The notes: a model not told the origin generated them from the letters alone. 64,000 bases of DNA from Paenibacillus aestuarii (GCF_027789125.1 NZ_JAQFVF010000089.1:248001-312000); one strand, 5' to 3'. Numbered from the stretch's first letter, positions 51,243-60,930 are shown. Translations and numbers: made by a program.

Positions 51243-53009
51243 CTAGCCTAAATCGGGCCGGTCGCTCAGTTCAATAACCGGTCGCTTCGTTTCGTGCAGC
51301 TCCAGCACGACGATCTCGTTTGCACCTGATCTTAAAAGCGGTGCCGGTACATACAAGGTGCGCTGCGGCCCTCTATCCCAATAGCGGCCAAGGTTAAAAC
51401 CGTTGATCCAGACGACGCCTTTGGTCCACCCTTCCAGCTTGACGAAAGTATCTCCCGCCTCTTCCACATGGAAGACACCTTTGTAAAAGGCAGGTCTGTT
51501 ATCACTTGTTTTTTGGATCGCATCCGGCTCTGGGGTATATTGCAGATGCGAGACTTCTTCGAGCGGGAGCGGATAGATCGTCCAGTTGAACAAAAACTGA
51601 TTGTTCAACCGTACGCCTTCCGTGATGCCTTTATGATCGCGCAGTTTCGGCCCGTAATTGACGCGCCCCATATTTTCCACGACAATGTCAAGTTTAGCCC
51701 CGCCAGCCGGAATGTCCACCTGCAGTGGACGCGCATCCCAACGTTCGACAACACCTTGAAAAACGCCGTCCAAAAACACCTGTGCGCGATCATGCACATC
51801 CTGGATTGTCAGCTTTTCGGCGGTACGCGGACCGGAAACAAATGTCGAGTAGACGATAAAGCCGTAATTTTGACCCAGCTTTTCCATCGGTTCTGGGTAA
51901 ACGCGCTGTACCGGCTGTGCCAAAAGTGACAGCTGTTCCAGCAAATCCGCTTTTTCGTTCAGCAAAATAGGGCCGTAGCTTTTCTTGGCTATTGGCGCCG
52001 GGAATGCCGGTAATTCTGCTGGGTTTACACCCAAATAGGCTGTCAACTTCTCACGTACCGCTCTGTATTTGTCCGTCTCATCCCCGCACTCCGACAAAGG
52101 CGCATCGTAATCGTAGCTGGTAATGGTCGCTTCATATTTGTCCTGGAAGTTAGCGCCGTTATAAAAGCCGAAGTTCGTCCCGCCGTGGAACATGTAAAAG
52201 TTCACCGAAGCGCCAGCCCGAAGCATGCGCTCGAAAACATCGGCGACATCGCCGGCATCGCGGGTGTGATGCGGCTTCAGCCAATGGTCGAACCAGCCGT
52301 TCCAATATTCCATGCAGACCAGCGGATCATCGGAGCGATATTCGCGGAAGGTGTGGAACGCTTCCTCCGGCTTAGAGCCGAAATTCACGGTCGCCAGCGT
52401 CCCCGGAACGGTTCCGCCTTGCAGCATGCCGTGCTCAGGACCGTCCGATGTGAAGAGCAGTACATCCACACCTCGTCGGACAAGACCATCGCGCAGATAA
52501 GCGAGATAGGCCTGATCATTCCCATAGCTGCCATATTCGTTCTCGATCTGCATGGCGATGATCGGGCCGCCGTTCGTGCTAAGCCGCGTTGTCAAGCGAG
52601 GGATGAGCTCGTCATAGTAGCGATCGACTTTGGCCAAATAGCTGCTGTCCAGGCAGCGAAGCCGCATGTCCGGATATTGCAGCAGCCATGCTGGCAGTCC
52701 GCCGAACTCCCACTCCGCGCAAATGTACGGACTTGGCCGCACGATGACATGCAAGCCTAAGGCGCCCGCCGTTTGGATAAAGCGTTCGACATCGGCCATA
52801 CCTGCAAAGTTGAACTCCCCTTCCTTTGGCTCATGCAAATTCCACGGAATGTACGTTTCCACCGTATTGAATCCGCACGCTTTCAGCTTCAGCAGCCGGT
52901 CCTCCCAGTATTCGGGCACGATGCGAAAATAATGAATGGCGCCGGAAATGATTTGCAGCGGTTCGCCATCCCATATGAATTGTTGTTTGTTGATTTGTAA
53001 TTGTGTCAT
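51243..53009 (-). CDS. GH35 beta-galactosidase
   Basis: A 588-residue cytoplasmic family 35 glycosidase that removes beta-galactosyl residues. The catalytic acid/base Glu is in IIAMQIENEYGSYG (about residue 155) and the nucleophile Glu in VCMEYWNGWFDHW (about 231). HYFRIVPEYWEDRLLKLKAC and NTVETYIPWNLHEP are typical N-terminal blocks. The C-terminal part holds the beta-sandwich domains (NLGRYWDRGPQRTLYVP). No signal peptide is visible, so the substrate must be imported. Confidence 0.96.
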   Translation of the reverse strand: MTQLQINKQQFIWDGEPLQIISGAIHYFRIVPEYWEDRLLKLKACGFNTVETYIPWNLHEPKEGEFNFAGMADVERFIQTAGALGLHVIVRPSPYICAEWEFGGLPAWLLQYPDMRLRCLDSSYLAKVDRYYDELIPRLTTRLSTNGGPIIAMQIENEYGSYGNDQAYLAYLRDGLVRRGVDVLLFTSDGPEHGMLQGGTVPGTLATVNFGSKPEEAFHTFREYRSDDPLVCMEYWNGWFDHWLKPHHTRDAGDVADVFERMLRAGASVNFYMFHGGTNFGFYNGANFQDKYEATITSYDYDAPLSECGDETDKYRAVREKLTAYLGVNPAELPAFPAPIAKKSYGPILLNEKADLLEQLSLLAQPVQRVYPEPMEKLGQNYGFIVYSTFVSGPRTAEKLTIQDVHDRAQVFLDGVFQGVVERWDARPLQVDIPAGGAKLDIVVENMGRVNYGPKLRDHKGITEGVRLNNQFLFNWTIYPLPLEEVSHLQYTPEPDAIQKTSDNRPAFYKGVFHVEEAGDTFVKLEGWTKGVVWINGFNLGRYWDRGPQRTLYVPAPLLRSGANEIVVLELHETKRPVIELSDRPDLG

Positions 53010-53145
53010 AGAAGTCCCCCCATATCGTTTCGTCTAGATCTATCATCGCGGAAAGAAGGATGTGACTCAATCACCAATTTGATCATTTTCTATACCAAAT
53101 GTGCCGAGCGGTGCTAAAATGGTAAAAAGGAAACGAAGGGTGTGC

Positions 53146-54174
53146 ATGCAGATCGACCATTTATTCAGCTTCCCAAATATGACAAATACGCTGCAGGTTG
53201 TAGGCTGCCATTTCGGCGTCCAACCGCCGGGCTGGCAGTTCCCCCGGCATCATCATCATTTATTCGAGCTGCTTTGCTGTCTGGAAGGCGAAGTTGTACA
53301 GGAGATGAATCGCGAAACGATTCTGATGCAGAAAGGTGACTGGCTGCTGATCAAATCGGGGCTGCGGCATCAATCCTCCAACGCTGCTGCCGGGGATTAT
53401 GGTTACTTCAACGTGCATTTTGATCTCGATGATGCCGGGATTCGCAGTCTGCTCGCCGCTTCCCCCTACCGGCACATTCGCCGGGAGGCTGCGGAGCAAA
53501 GCAAGCTGCTGTTTTATGTCAGCGAGCTGGAAGCGGTGATGCGGCGGAGCCGGTCTTCACAAGCAGGCAGCGAGGCTGGGCATCAGCGGCTGGTGCTTGG
53601 TTTTGAAGACAAGCTGCTGCTGCAATCGTATACGCTGCTTATTATTCATGACGTGCTCTCGCTGCTGCAGGAGCACGATCAGCCGAAGCGACAGCCGGAG
53701 GCTGAGGGCGCGAGTGACGTTGGACGCGGGGGCGGGACTGGCGGCGAGTCTGGCGGCGAGGTGAGGGCGGTGCATGACGGTGGCGGCAAGAAGGCCACGC
53801 TATTTGCCGCCGATGTGGCGCACGCCATCGAGGAAAAGCTCTCGCACGGGCTGTGCGAAGAGGCCTCCGTCGCCGGCGTCGCCAAAGCGCTGAACTTGAG
53901 CCGCAGCCAATGCAGCAAACTTTTTTCCAGCGTGTACGGCCTGTCACCAAGACAGTACGTCAGCCGGCAAAAGCTGAATCTGGCAAAGGAGCTGCTCGTC
54001 ACGAGCAATATGCCGATCGGGGGCATCGCCGAGAAGCTCGGCTTCCACTCCGCGAGCCATTTCTCGCGGCAGTTCAGGCGCTGGACCGGCCAGTCGCCGA
54101 CAGCGTTCCGACCCCGCCACCAATCTGGCGGTGCAGATGCCGAGGGGGGACTTAACGTTGTTCCACAGCGTTAA
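53146..54174 (+). CDS. AraC-family regulator with Gly-rich linker
   Basis: A 342-residue regulator divergent from the GH35 gene. An N-terminal cupin with PRHHHHLFELLCCLEGEV near residue 30 is followed by a linker at about 176-218 that is unusually rich in Gly, Glu and Asp (GRGGGTGGESGGEV), and a C-terminal AraC HTH (EEASVAGVAKALNLSRSQCS). ATG 53146 follows AAGGGTG. The end of the gene falls inside a perfect hairpin. GH35 is the most likely target. Confidence 0.9.
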   Translation: MQIDHLFSFPNMTNTLQVVGCHFGVQPPGWQFPRHHHHLFELLCCLEGEVVQEMNRETILMQKGDWLLIKSGLRHQSSNAAAGDYGYFNVHFDLDDAGIRSLLAASPYRHIRREAAEQSKLLFYVSELEAVMRRSRSSQAGSEAGHQRLVLGFEDKLLLQSYTLLIIHDVLSLLQEHDQPKRQPEAEGASDVGRGGGTGGESGGEVRAVHDGGGKKATLFAADVAHAIEEKLSHGLCEEASVAGVAKALNLSRSQCSKLFSSVYGLSPRQYVSRQKLNLAKELLVTSNMPIGGIAEKLGFHSASHFSRQFRRWTGQSPTAFRPRHQSGGADAEGGLNVVPQR

Positions 54175-54185
54175 GTCCCCCCTCG
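54141..54185 (+). terminator. Perfect hairpin overlapping the araC-type stop codon
   Basis: CGAGGGGGGACTTAACG (54141-54157) and CGTTAAGTCCCCCCTCG (54169-54185) are exact inverted repeats around an 11-nt loop. The stop codon at 54172-54174 lies in the second arm. No long T run follows, so termination efficiency is uncertain. Confidence 0.6.
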
Positions 54186-54276
54186 GCCCGCGCTACCGTT
54201 CGTTAGCGTCGTCAAACGCGCTTATCACACTCGCTCACGACCCCACACTTACCGATGCAGGCATGTCAGCCACCGC

Positions 54277-55047
54277 TCACTCGCTGACCAGCACCTCGAT
54301 GCCGAGCGCCTCTATGGTGTCGATCCACTCCTTCGGACAGCCCGGATCGGTGATCAGCATGGAAATTTCCTCCAGCTTGGACACTCTAGCAAACGTCGAC
54401 ATGCCGAATTTGGAATGGTCGGCGATCAGAATGGCCTCCTCGGCGCGCTGCATCATTTTGCGGGAAATAATCGCCTCAGCCAAGTGAAAATCCGTGATAC
54501 CGTCCGTCAGCGAAATGCCGCCAGCCGTAATAAACGCTTTGTTGACCTTGAAATGGTCAAGCAGTTGCTCCGCCAACGAACCGGTCGCCGCACGGTACTC
54601 CACATTCATCTCGCCGCCGATAAAAATGATTTTGCCCTTAAACATCTCCATCGCCATATTCAAGATCGGCACAGAATGCGTGATGATCGTCAAATTCGCA
54701 TGATCAAACAAATACGGCAAAATTTCCAGCGTCGTGGTGCCATTATCCAGCATGATCGTCTCCCCATCCTGAACCAATGAAGCGGCGAGCTTGCCCATCG
54801 CCGATTTTTCCCGCTTCATCATTTGCGTCCGCTTGAGAAAAGGCGGCTCCACGTGCTCCATCCGCATTTTAACCGCCCCGCCGTATACTTTGCGCAGCCG
54901 CCCTTCCTTTTCCAGCCGGTCCAAATCGCGGCGAATCGTTTCTGTCGAGACACTGAGCAGCTGCGCCAAATGATGCACTTGTACTTTTCCTTCCATTTCC
55001 AATTGGGCAAGAATCGTCGTTCTGCGATCCTCGTAAGTTAACGACAT
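54277..55047 (-). CDS. DeoR-family regulator
   Basis: A 256-residue GlpR/DeoR-type repressor. The HTH is VQVHHLAQLLSVSTETIRRD (residues about 19-38), followed by VYGGAVK and a sugar-phosphate-binding domain (MLDNGTTTLEILPYL). It is the last gene of a PHP-DUF4091-DeoR operon, and its ligand is probably a phosphorylated compound handled by the cluster. Confidence 0.92.
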   Translation of the reverse strand: MSLTYEDRRTTILAQLEMEGKVQVHHLAQLLSVSTETIRRDLDRLEKEGRLRKVYGGAVKMRMEHVEPPFLKRTQMMKREKSAMGKLAASLVQDGETIMLDNGTTTLEILPYLFDHANLTIITHSVPILNMAMEMFKGKIIFIGGEMNVEYRAATGSLAEQLLDHFKVNKAFITAGGISLTDGITDFHLAEAIISRKMMQRAEEAILIADHSKFGMSTFARVSKLEEISMLITDPGCPKEWIDTIEALGIEVLVSE

Positions 55048-55064
55048 GGTGTACCTCCTATTTT

Positions 55065-56732
55065 TTACCCCGAAAAGCCGCTTTGCTCCTGTGCAATAAG
55101 CCGATTAATCTTCTCCCGCTTGATCACCAGCCAAGATGGATCGTGCGGATACTCGCTGAATGTGAGCGGCGACTCGAGATCCTCTTCGATCAACGCAATC
55201 GTCCGCTCGCACCCGATGAGCGTTTCGAGCAATTCAAGCGCCCGCAGATCCTGCAGAGCTTCATAAAACACTTGCATGCGAATGGACTCAATCGGTCCCG
55301 CATCGCCCGGATATACCAGGAAAGCATCCCCCGAAGGAAAAGCGCGGTCAGCATCGGTCTGCACGAACGGGTTCAACGGCTTGCGCGAATATTGTGAATG
55401 CCAGAAGTTATAGCCCCAGTGCAAAAAGCCCCGGATATTGAATTTATACAATTGAAAGCCAATCACGCGATTGCGCTCCGAGGGGAAGGCAAAAAAGCGG
55501 TTGGAAACCTGCTTATACTGCGCACAGCAGTAATACGTCCATAAATTTTGCACGCCATGCGCTAGGAAAGGCTCGATATGATCGCTGGCCACAACCGGCG
55601 TTTTCACAAGTCCATGCCCGTAAAATTCATAGTTGGATAAGGCGTCGAACGTTGGATAATCGGCTAAAAACGCCCGCAGTCGGGCGCTGGCCTGCTTGTA
55701 GCTGTCCAAATGCTGCAAGCCGGGTTCATCCGAGACGTGAAAAAACACGCGCTCCTGAATACCCGCTTCGCGAATAAACCGGTCCAGCTCCGGCAGCAGC
55801 GCCTCCAGAAACTGTCCGTATTCCGCACCCGAGGCGTCCGTCTCCCAGCCAAAAATCCGCTTCAACTCCCCACCTTCCACAGCCATCACCTTGGGAGCGA
55901 ATTGCGCCCCCCACTGTGTAAACAGATGGGAGAACTCGAAATATTGCAGCCCGCAGCGCTCACCCATCGCAATCCATCTTTGCAGCAGGCTAAAATCAAA
56001 CGCGTACCCTTGTGCACTGCGCGCCACGCCAATCAGCTGCACCGTCGGTCGCTCCCCGCCTATTTCCGTATCGAGCGGTGGTGTAAAGAGCGGGGTCAGC
56101 AGCATATTGATGCCCATCTTCACCGCTGTCTGCGCATATTGCTCGATGAGCTCCCAATGCCCCTCGCTGAACACATCCACGTTGTAGTACACGGCGAGGC
56201 AGTCCGTATGGAACCATTCGGTGCGAATCAGCTTTTGCTTCGGCAGCGATGCATTCAGCACTTGCAGCTCGATGCGCTGCGCCCCAAGCAACTGGCCTTC
56301 AGCTCCATGCAGCTGCACTTCAATCGGGTATACACCTGCACTGAAGCGGTCCGCCAACTCCACGGTCACCCACACCGCATTCCAGCTCCCAGGCAGAGCT
56401 GACTCTCCCTTAGGATCTAGCGGATACAGCGGATCGGGAAACAAGCCCGGCTGATCATTGATCACATAACCGTCATGATCATCATAGCAAGGAAGCTCGC
56501 TGGGCGCTAAGCCGACTCTGCGAACCGTTACTGCATCTGACAACGACGATTGGACTGTAAAACGAATTCCTTTCAAAAGCTGTTCAGCCCGATAGGCGAT
56601 CTGAAAAGAAAATACCTCATTACTTAAGGCTGTCGCCTTGTCGATCCGATAACGAGAATCGGGCTCCTGGCGGCTTGCCAGCACTTTAGCCAACGAATTG
56701 AAACAGCGCAGCTCGATTAAGGGTTTAGACAT
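55065..56732 (-). CDS. DUF4091 domain protein (glycoside hydrolase-like)
   Basis: A 555-residue protein whose middle and C-terminal parts match the DUF4091 type. Examples are PKQKLIRTEWFHTDCLAVYY near residue 177, FHVSDEPGLQHLDSY near 335, and RGFLHWGYNFWHSQYSRKPL near 445 with ESIRMQVFYEALQDLRALEL at the end. The acidic DEP and aromatic-rich segments suggest a TIM-barrel glycosidase. No signal peptide is present. It is 36 nt past the PHP gene stop and 17 nt before deoR. The substrate is unknown. Confidence 0.87.
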   Translation of the reverse strand: MSKPLIELRCFNSLAKVLASRQEPDSRYRIDKATALSNEVFSFQIAYRAEQLLKGIRFTVQSSLSDAVTVRRVGLAPSELPCYDDHDGYVINDQPGLFPDPLYPLDPKGESALPGSWNAVWVTVELADRFSAGVYPIEVQLHGAEGQLLGAQRIELQVLNASLPKQKLIRTEWFHTDCLAVYYNVDVFSEGHWELIEQYAQTAVKMGINMLLTPLFTPPLDTEIGGERPTVQLIGVARSAQGYAFDFSLLQRWIAMGERCGLQYFEFSHLFTQWGAQFAPKVMAVEGGELKRIFGWETDASGAEYGQFLEALLPELDRFIREAGIQERVFFHVSDEPGLQHLDSYKQASARLRAFLADYPTFDALSNYEFYGHGLVKTPVVASDHIEPFLAHGVQNLWTYYCCAQYKQVSNRFFAFPSERNRVIGFQLYKFNIRGFLHWGYNFWHSQYSRKPLNPFVQTDADRAFPSGDAFLVYPGDAGPIESIRMQVFYEALQDLRALELLETLIGCERTIALIEEDLESPLTFSEYPHDPSWLVIKREKINRLIAQEQSGFSG

Positions 56733-56768
56733 ATCAAAGTCTCCTTCCGCAATTTCATCTACATTTCC

Positions 56769-57764
56769 CTATAGTTGGGCGGTAATTCGCTCTTTTTGCT
56801 GGAAATAAACGATCTCCTTATAACCGGATTGCTTGAGCAGCTCAGCTGCTTCATCCAGCATCATCCCAATATCGTCAGGGTAGTGCGAGTCTGAGCTCAA
56901 CGTGATGGGGACGCCATGCTTGCAGAGGGCCTGGAGAAACGCCGGGCTCGGGCAGGCCTCTTTGACAGGATAGCGATACGCAAGACCTGTATTTATTTCC
57001 GTAGCCACATCAGCCAATCTGAGCGCTTGCGCAACATCTTCATACATCGGGATCAGCAACTGCTCATCCGGACGATAGTTAAATACTTTGAGATTATCCA
57101 AATGCGCGATGATATCGAACAAACCGCTGGCAGCCGCCCCTTTGACTGTATCAAACAATTGCCGGTACAAGGCTAGCAAATCTTTTTGCTGAAAAAGATG
57201 CTGCGTCTCCGGATTATCGAACCCCCAGCCATCCAAAAAATGGACGGAACCGATAACGTAGTCAAACGAGTATCGGCCAAGGAGCTCGCCTAATTCTTCT
57301 TCGCCGCCAGGAAAATAATCGGCTTCCAGCCCTAACGACACCGGATGGCCGGCTGCTTGCGCTTGCCGGACAGCGTCCAAATAAGGCTCGATGGAACCTA
57401 TGCATACGCGGTCGAGCCAATACCGCTGCAGCCTGCCGAGGGGCGTGTCGTCGACGATCATATGCTTCTCGTAGTAGGCGCGAAATTCCGTAAACCGGTA
57501 TCCATGATCCACCATACCGAACCGCTCAATACCTTTTTGCTTGCCCCGTTCAAAATAGTGCCCGAGCCACTCTGCATGAAAGCATCCTTGATCCATGCGG
57601 CGCTTCAGCGCGGCAACCAGCTCCTCCGCCCACGCCAGCTTGTGCTTGTGACCATCATCCGCCAGCAATCCGCTGCTAACCCGTTGCAAAGCTTGTGCTG
57701 TGCGCTGCACCCAACCTGTCGAGTACGGTCCTTCCTCCAAATGAAAATGAAAATCTACCTTCAT
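56769..57764 (-). CDS. PHP-domain phosphoesterase (histidinol phosphatase-like)
   Basis: A 331-residue PHP protein. Metal-binding residues are visible in KVDFHFHLEEG (HxH at the start), LGLEADYF, IGSVHFLDGWGF, DIIAHLDNLK and LSSDSHYPDDIG at the end. It is larger than HisK-type enzymes because of an insertion at residues 35-110. ATG 57764 follows CAGGAGG; a frame start at 57794 lacks one. Its substrate is probably a phosphorylated compound that differs from histidinol phosphate, since no his genes are nearby. Confidence 0.88.
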   Translation of the reverse strand: MKVDFHFHLEEGPYSTGWVQRTAQALQRVSSGLLADDGHKHKLAWAEELVAALKRRMDQGCFHAEWLGHYFERGKQKGIERFGMVDHGYRFTEFRAYYEKHMIVDDTPLGRLQRYWLDRVCIGSIEPYLDAVRQAQAAGHPVSLGLEADYFPGGEEELGELLGRYSFDYVIGSVHFLDGWGFDNPETQHLFQQKDLLALYRQLFDTVKGAAASGLFDIIAHLDNLKVFNYRPDEQLLIPMYEDVAQALRLADVATEINTGLAYRYPVKEACPSPAFLQALCKHGVPITLSSDSHYPDDIGMMLDEAAELLKQSGYKEIVYFQQKERITAQL

Positions 57765-57882
57765 GGCAGCCTCCTGCATATGACTGTTTGTCATGATTTA
57801 TGACTATTCATGTTGTTTTCTTTCAGTCTAAATTTCCTTACCAACTTCTGTCAACCTCGATTAGAGGCGGTAAAAATACTCG

Positions 57883-57911
57883 TTGACAGTTCCAAAAACT
57901 GGGTATACAAT
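57883..57911 (+). promoter_or_regulatory. Promoter of the metallophosphoesterase operon
   Basis: TTGACA (57883-57888), a 17-bp spacer and TACAAT (57906-57911). The hexamers are close to consensus. Confidence 0.7.
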
Positions 57912-57986
57912 GTCCACGAAACAACGATGCACGCTGTAAGGAACAACAAAATTCAACAAAATTCCACTTTACGAGGGGGCTATCTC

Positions 57987-58940
57987 TTGCAGCATTCACT
58001 CCGTTTTCGCCAAGATCATACGTTTACGATCACGCAATTTACCGACATACATTGGAAGGATGGCGGGGAGCTCGACCAGCAATCCCAGCAGCTGATGGAC
58101 ATGGTTCTCGATGCGGAGAAGCCCGATCTCGTCGTGTTCACCGGCGACATCATCTATACGGGCTTCGTTTCGCCGGGCACGCCGGAATGCGAGCATCCGG
58201 CGCAAGCTTTTGAACAAGCCGTTCATGCGGCTGCATCCCGGGGCATCCCGTGGGCGTTCGTGTTCGGCAACCACGACTCGGAGAAAGGGATCACCCGGGA
58301 GGAGCTCATGAACGCTGCTTTGTCGCTGCCGCACACGGTCGCCCGGCGCGGCCCGCAGGCACTGAGCGGCGTCGGTAATTATACGCTGCAGATTAACGGT
58401 TCAGAAGGCGAGCCTGCGGCCGTTCTGTACTTTTTGGACTCCGGCGATCACGCCGCCGTGGAGCATATCCCCGGCTACGACTGGATACGCCGGGACCAAG
58501 TCAACTGGTACGCGGAGGAAGCCCGCAACCTGCGTGATCGTTTAAGCGGCAGCCTGCTGCCTGCGCTCGCTTTTTTTCATATCCCATTGCCCGAATACAA
58601 TGAAGTGTGGAAACGCGAGACGTGCTACGGGCACAAATTCGAAGACGTCTGCTGTCCCCGTTTGAATTCCGGCTTATTTACCGCTATGGTCGAAGCCGGA
58701 GATGTCATCGGCACCTTTGTCGGGCACGATCATATCAATGACTACTGGGGCGAGATGCACGGCATCCGCCTCTGCTACGGCCGTGCGACCGGGTACAACA
58801 CATACGGCCGGGAAGGGTTTCCGCGCGGAGCGCGCATCATTCGCTTGCGCGAAGGCGAGCGAACCTTCACAACGTGGCTTCGCCTCGCGGATGGCACCGT
58901 CGTCACCGAACAGCCCGAGCATGCGCCAAGCGTGGAATAG
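57987..58940 (+). CDS. Metallophosphoesterase (calcineurin-like)
   Basis: A 317-residue metallophosphoesterase with the five metal-site blocks in order: TDIHW, VVFTGDIIYTG, FGNHDSE, FFHIPLPEY and GHDHINDYWG. I start at TTG 57987 (MQHSLRFRQDHT), 7 nt after GAGGGGG; no ATG has a good site. It is divergent from the PHP operon and followed by a terminator. The type resembles Dcr2-like phosphatases. The substrate is unknown. Confidence 0.88.
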   Translation: MQHSLRFRQDHTFTITQFTDIHWKDGGELDQQSQQLMDMVLDAEKPDLVVFTGDIIYTGFVSPGTPECEHPAQAFEQAVHAAASRGIPWAFVFGNHDSEKGITREELMNAALSLPHTVARRGPQALSGVGNYTLQINGSEGEPAAVLYFLDSGDHAAVEHIPGYDWIRRDQVNWYAEEARNLRDRLSGSLLPALAFFHIPLPEYNEVWKRETCYGHKFEDVCCPRLNSGLFTAMVEAGDVIGTFVGHDHINDYWGEMHGIRLCYGRATGYNTYGREGFPRGARIIRLREGERTFTTWLRLADGTVVTEQPEHAPSVE

Positions 58941-58970
58941 CACCGCCAACTAGCACGAGACAACGAACAC

Positions 58971-59013
58971 AGGCACTCTCTGCACCTATCATGGGTGCGG
59001 GAGTGCCTTTTTG
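58971..59013 (+). terminator. Terminator after the metallophosphoesterase gene
   Basis: AGGCACTC / GAGTGCCT with further loop pairing (TGCACC / GGGTGC), then TTTTTG. Confidence 0.8.
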
Positions 59014-59129
59014 TGTCCCAAACTGAAATTTCGATTGACATCGCTAGGTCGCCGGCATAGAATAGTCAACAAACAACATGATTTCAAATAAATCAACAAG
59101 ATGTCAAAACATGAAAGGAGATGATCCAC

Positions 59130-59987
59130 TTGCTGATTTCGCTCCTGCTTGTCGTCGCCTCCGGGCTCGCCCATGCGGTTTGGAGCTTGTTCACCAAATG
59201 CAGCCGCAATAAAAGCGTGTTTCTCTGGTCTATCGTGATGGGCTCAACGATCGCACTCCTGCCTTATCTTATTCATGAGCTGTGGCGTCACCCGCTGTCT
59301 GTTTCCGCTTACTTATTGATGCTGCTCTCAGCCGCCTTTCAGGCTGTGTACGCCCTGCTGCTCACGCAAACATACAAAATGGGCGACCTCTCCCAGGTAT
59401 ACCCGATTATGCGGGGCACAAGCACCTTGCTTATCCCGATCGGCGGCGTTTTGTTCTTGCATGAGTCGCTATCGCTTTGCGGATGGATCGGCCTGCTCTG
59501 CATGGTGTGCGGCTTCGTCTTCCTGAGCGGCGTCTGGAATGGCCGTCAACGCCAACTGACAGCATCGGCGACACGAAAGCCGTTCCTTATGGCCTTATGC
59601 GTTGGCGTGACAACAACCTGCTATGTTTTTGTCGATAAGCTCAATCTCCAGCATATTTCCGCGATTTCCTTGCTGGAAATCACCAACATCGGCTTCATTG
59701 CGGGACTCACGCCACTCGTCATCAAATCGTGGGAAATCCGCGCGGAATGGAAGCAAAACAGGTGGATCATCCTGCTTGGCACGATCCTCAATCCGGGATC
59801 ATATCTTTTATTTTTATTTGCCATACAGCATGCTCCTGTTGCGCATATTTCCCCCGTCCGGGAAATCGGCACACTCTTCGCCACTTTGCTTGGCATTGTT
59901 ATACTCAAAGAAGCACAAGGCCTGCGTCGCATCACCTGCTCCATTATCATCACGGCAGGGATTATGCTCATTGGCATTTTCGGCTGA
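59130..59987 (+). CDS. EamA/DMT-superfamily transporter
   Basis: A 285-residue membrane protein of about ten helices in two EamA repeats; the first ends near MVCGFVFLSGVW and the second near GTLFATLLGIVILKEAQGLRR. It belongs to the drug/metabolite transporter superfamily. TTG 59130 (LISLLLVVASG) is placed 9 nt after AAAGGAG; ATG 59121 abuts that site and is the alternative. It is 60 nt before the PhnP-like gene and may share its transcript. Substrate unknown. Confidence 0.87.
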   Translation: MLISLLLVVASGLAHAVWSLFTKCSRNKSVFLWSIVMGSTIALLPYLIHELWRHPLSVSAYLLMLLSAAFQAVYALLLTQTYKMGDLSQVYPIMRGTSTLLIPIGGVLFLHESLSLCGWIGLLCMVCGFVFLSGVWNGRQRQLTASATRKPFLMALCVGVTTTCYVFVDKLNLQHISAISLLEITNIGFIAGLTPLVIKSWEIRAEWKQNRWIILLGTILNPGSYLLFLFAIQHAPVAHISPVREIGTLFATLLGIVILKEAQGLRRITCSIIITAGIMLIGIFG

Positions 59988-60046
59988 GGCGGTGACGGGG
60001 TACATATGATTTTGATATTCAACTTTATAAAAGGAGGCTGTACAAC

Positions 60047-60856
60047 ATGCACATTCATTTTCTGGGCACGGCTGCTTTCGAAGGGATTCCCTCCCTCTTC
60101 TGCGAATGCCGCACATGCGCGCAAGCCCGTGAACGAGGCGGCCGTAACATTCGTTCCCGCACCTCGGTTCTGATTGACGGAGAGCTTAAGGTCGATTTTC
60201 CGCCGGATACGTTTTATCATTCGCTGCAATACGGAATCACGCTGAACGCAATCAAAGATTTGCTGATCACTCATGCTCACTCCGATCATTTGTATGCCGA
60301 GGACATGGTGATCCGGGCCGCAGGCTATGCACAATACGGTGGTCAACCTATCCATGTGTATGCGCATGATTTACCAATTCGCCTCAGCACCCATGCACTG
60401 ATTGGGGAAAAGCACGACTACCGCTTCCATCGCGTGCTCCCTTTCGAGCCCATGCAGACGCAAACGGCGACAATCGTGCCTCTGCTGGCAGCTCATGATC
60501 CCCAGGAAACATGCCTGCTCTATCTGATCGAAAAAGATGGCAAAACCGTGCTGTACGGCAACGATAGCGGCTGGTTCCCGGAGCAAACGTGGCGCTACCT
60601 AAACGATGTGAAGCTGGATGCAGCTATCCTGGAATGCACCGTAGGCCGAAGTTCGCACCGGAGCAGCCATATGAACATTGACGCCGTACTCGAAACCAAA
60701 GCCTGGATGACAGAGCACACTGTCCTCAAGCCGAACGCTCCCGTCATTGTGACGCATTTCTCGCATAATGCACACTTGCTTCACGAGGAGCTGGTTGAGA
60801 TCTTTCAGCCCAACGGCATTCAGGTCGCTTACGACGGACTCATCGTTACGATTTAA
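60047..60856 (+). CDS. PhnP-like metallo-beta-lactamase-fold hydrolase
   Basis: A 269-residue MBL-fold protein. It begins FLGTAAFEGIPSLFCECRTC, where the Cys cluster CECRTC corresponds to the structural zinc site of PhnP-type phosphodiesterases. The metal motif THAHSDHLYAEDM is at about residues 76-88, with AAHDP, YGNDSGWF and VTHFSHNAHL after it. PhnP opens phosphoribosyl cyclic phosphate; a cyclic phosphate ester is a plausible substrate here. No other phosphonate genes are nearby. It follows the EamA gene. Confidence 0.85.
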   Translation: MHIHFLGTAAFEGIPSLFCECRTCAQARERGGRNIRSRTSVLIDGELKVDFPPDTFYHSLQYGITLNAIKDLLITHAHSDHLYAEDMVIRAAGYAQYGGQPIHVYAHDLPIRLSTHALIGEKHDYRFHRVLPFEPMQTQTATIVPLLAAHDPQETCLLYLIEKDGKTVLYGNDSGWFPEQTWRYLNDVKLDAAILECTVGRSSHRSSHMNIDAVLETKAWMTEHTVLKPNAPVIVTHFSHNAHLLHEELVEIFQPNGIQVAYDGLIVTI

Positions 60857-60871
60857 TGCACCCAATATGAA

Positions 60872-60913
60872 AAGGGCTGGCAATCAGAGACATCCCTCTG
60901 ACCACTAGCCCTT
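60872..60913. terminator. Hairpin between the PhnP-like gene and tatA
   Basis: AAGGGCT / AGCCCTT with inner CAGAG / CTCTG pairing. It lies between convergent genes and can serve both. Confidence 0.7.
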
Positions 60914-60930
60914 CCCCCTACACCCCTCCA

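Noticed and set aside
53642..54026. Minus-strand frames opposite the AraC gene
   Set aside because: They are Arg- and Ala-rich antisense shadows of the AraC coding sequence.
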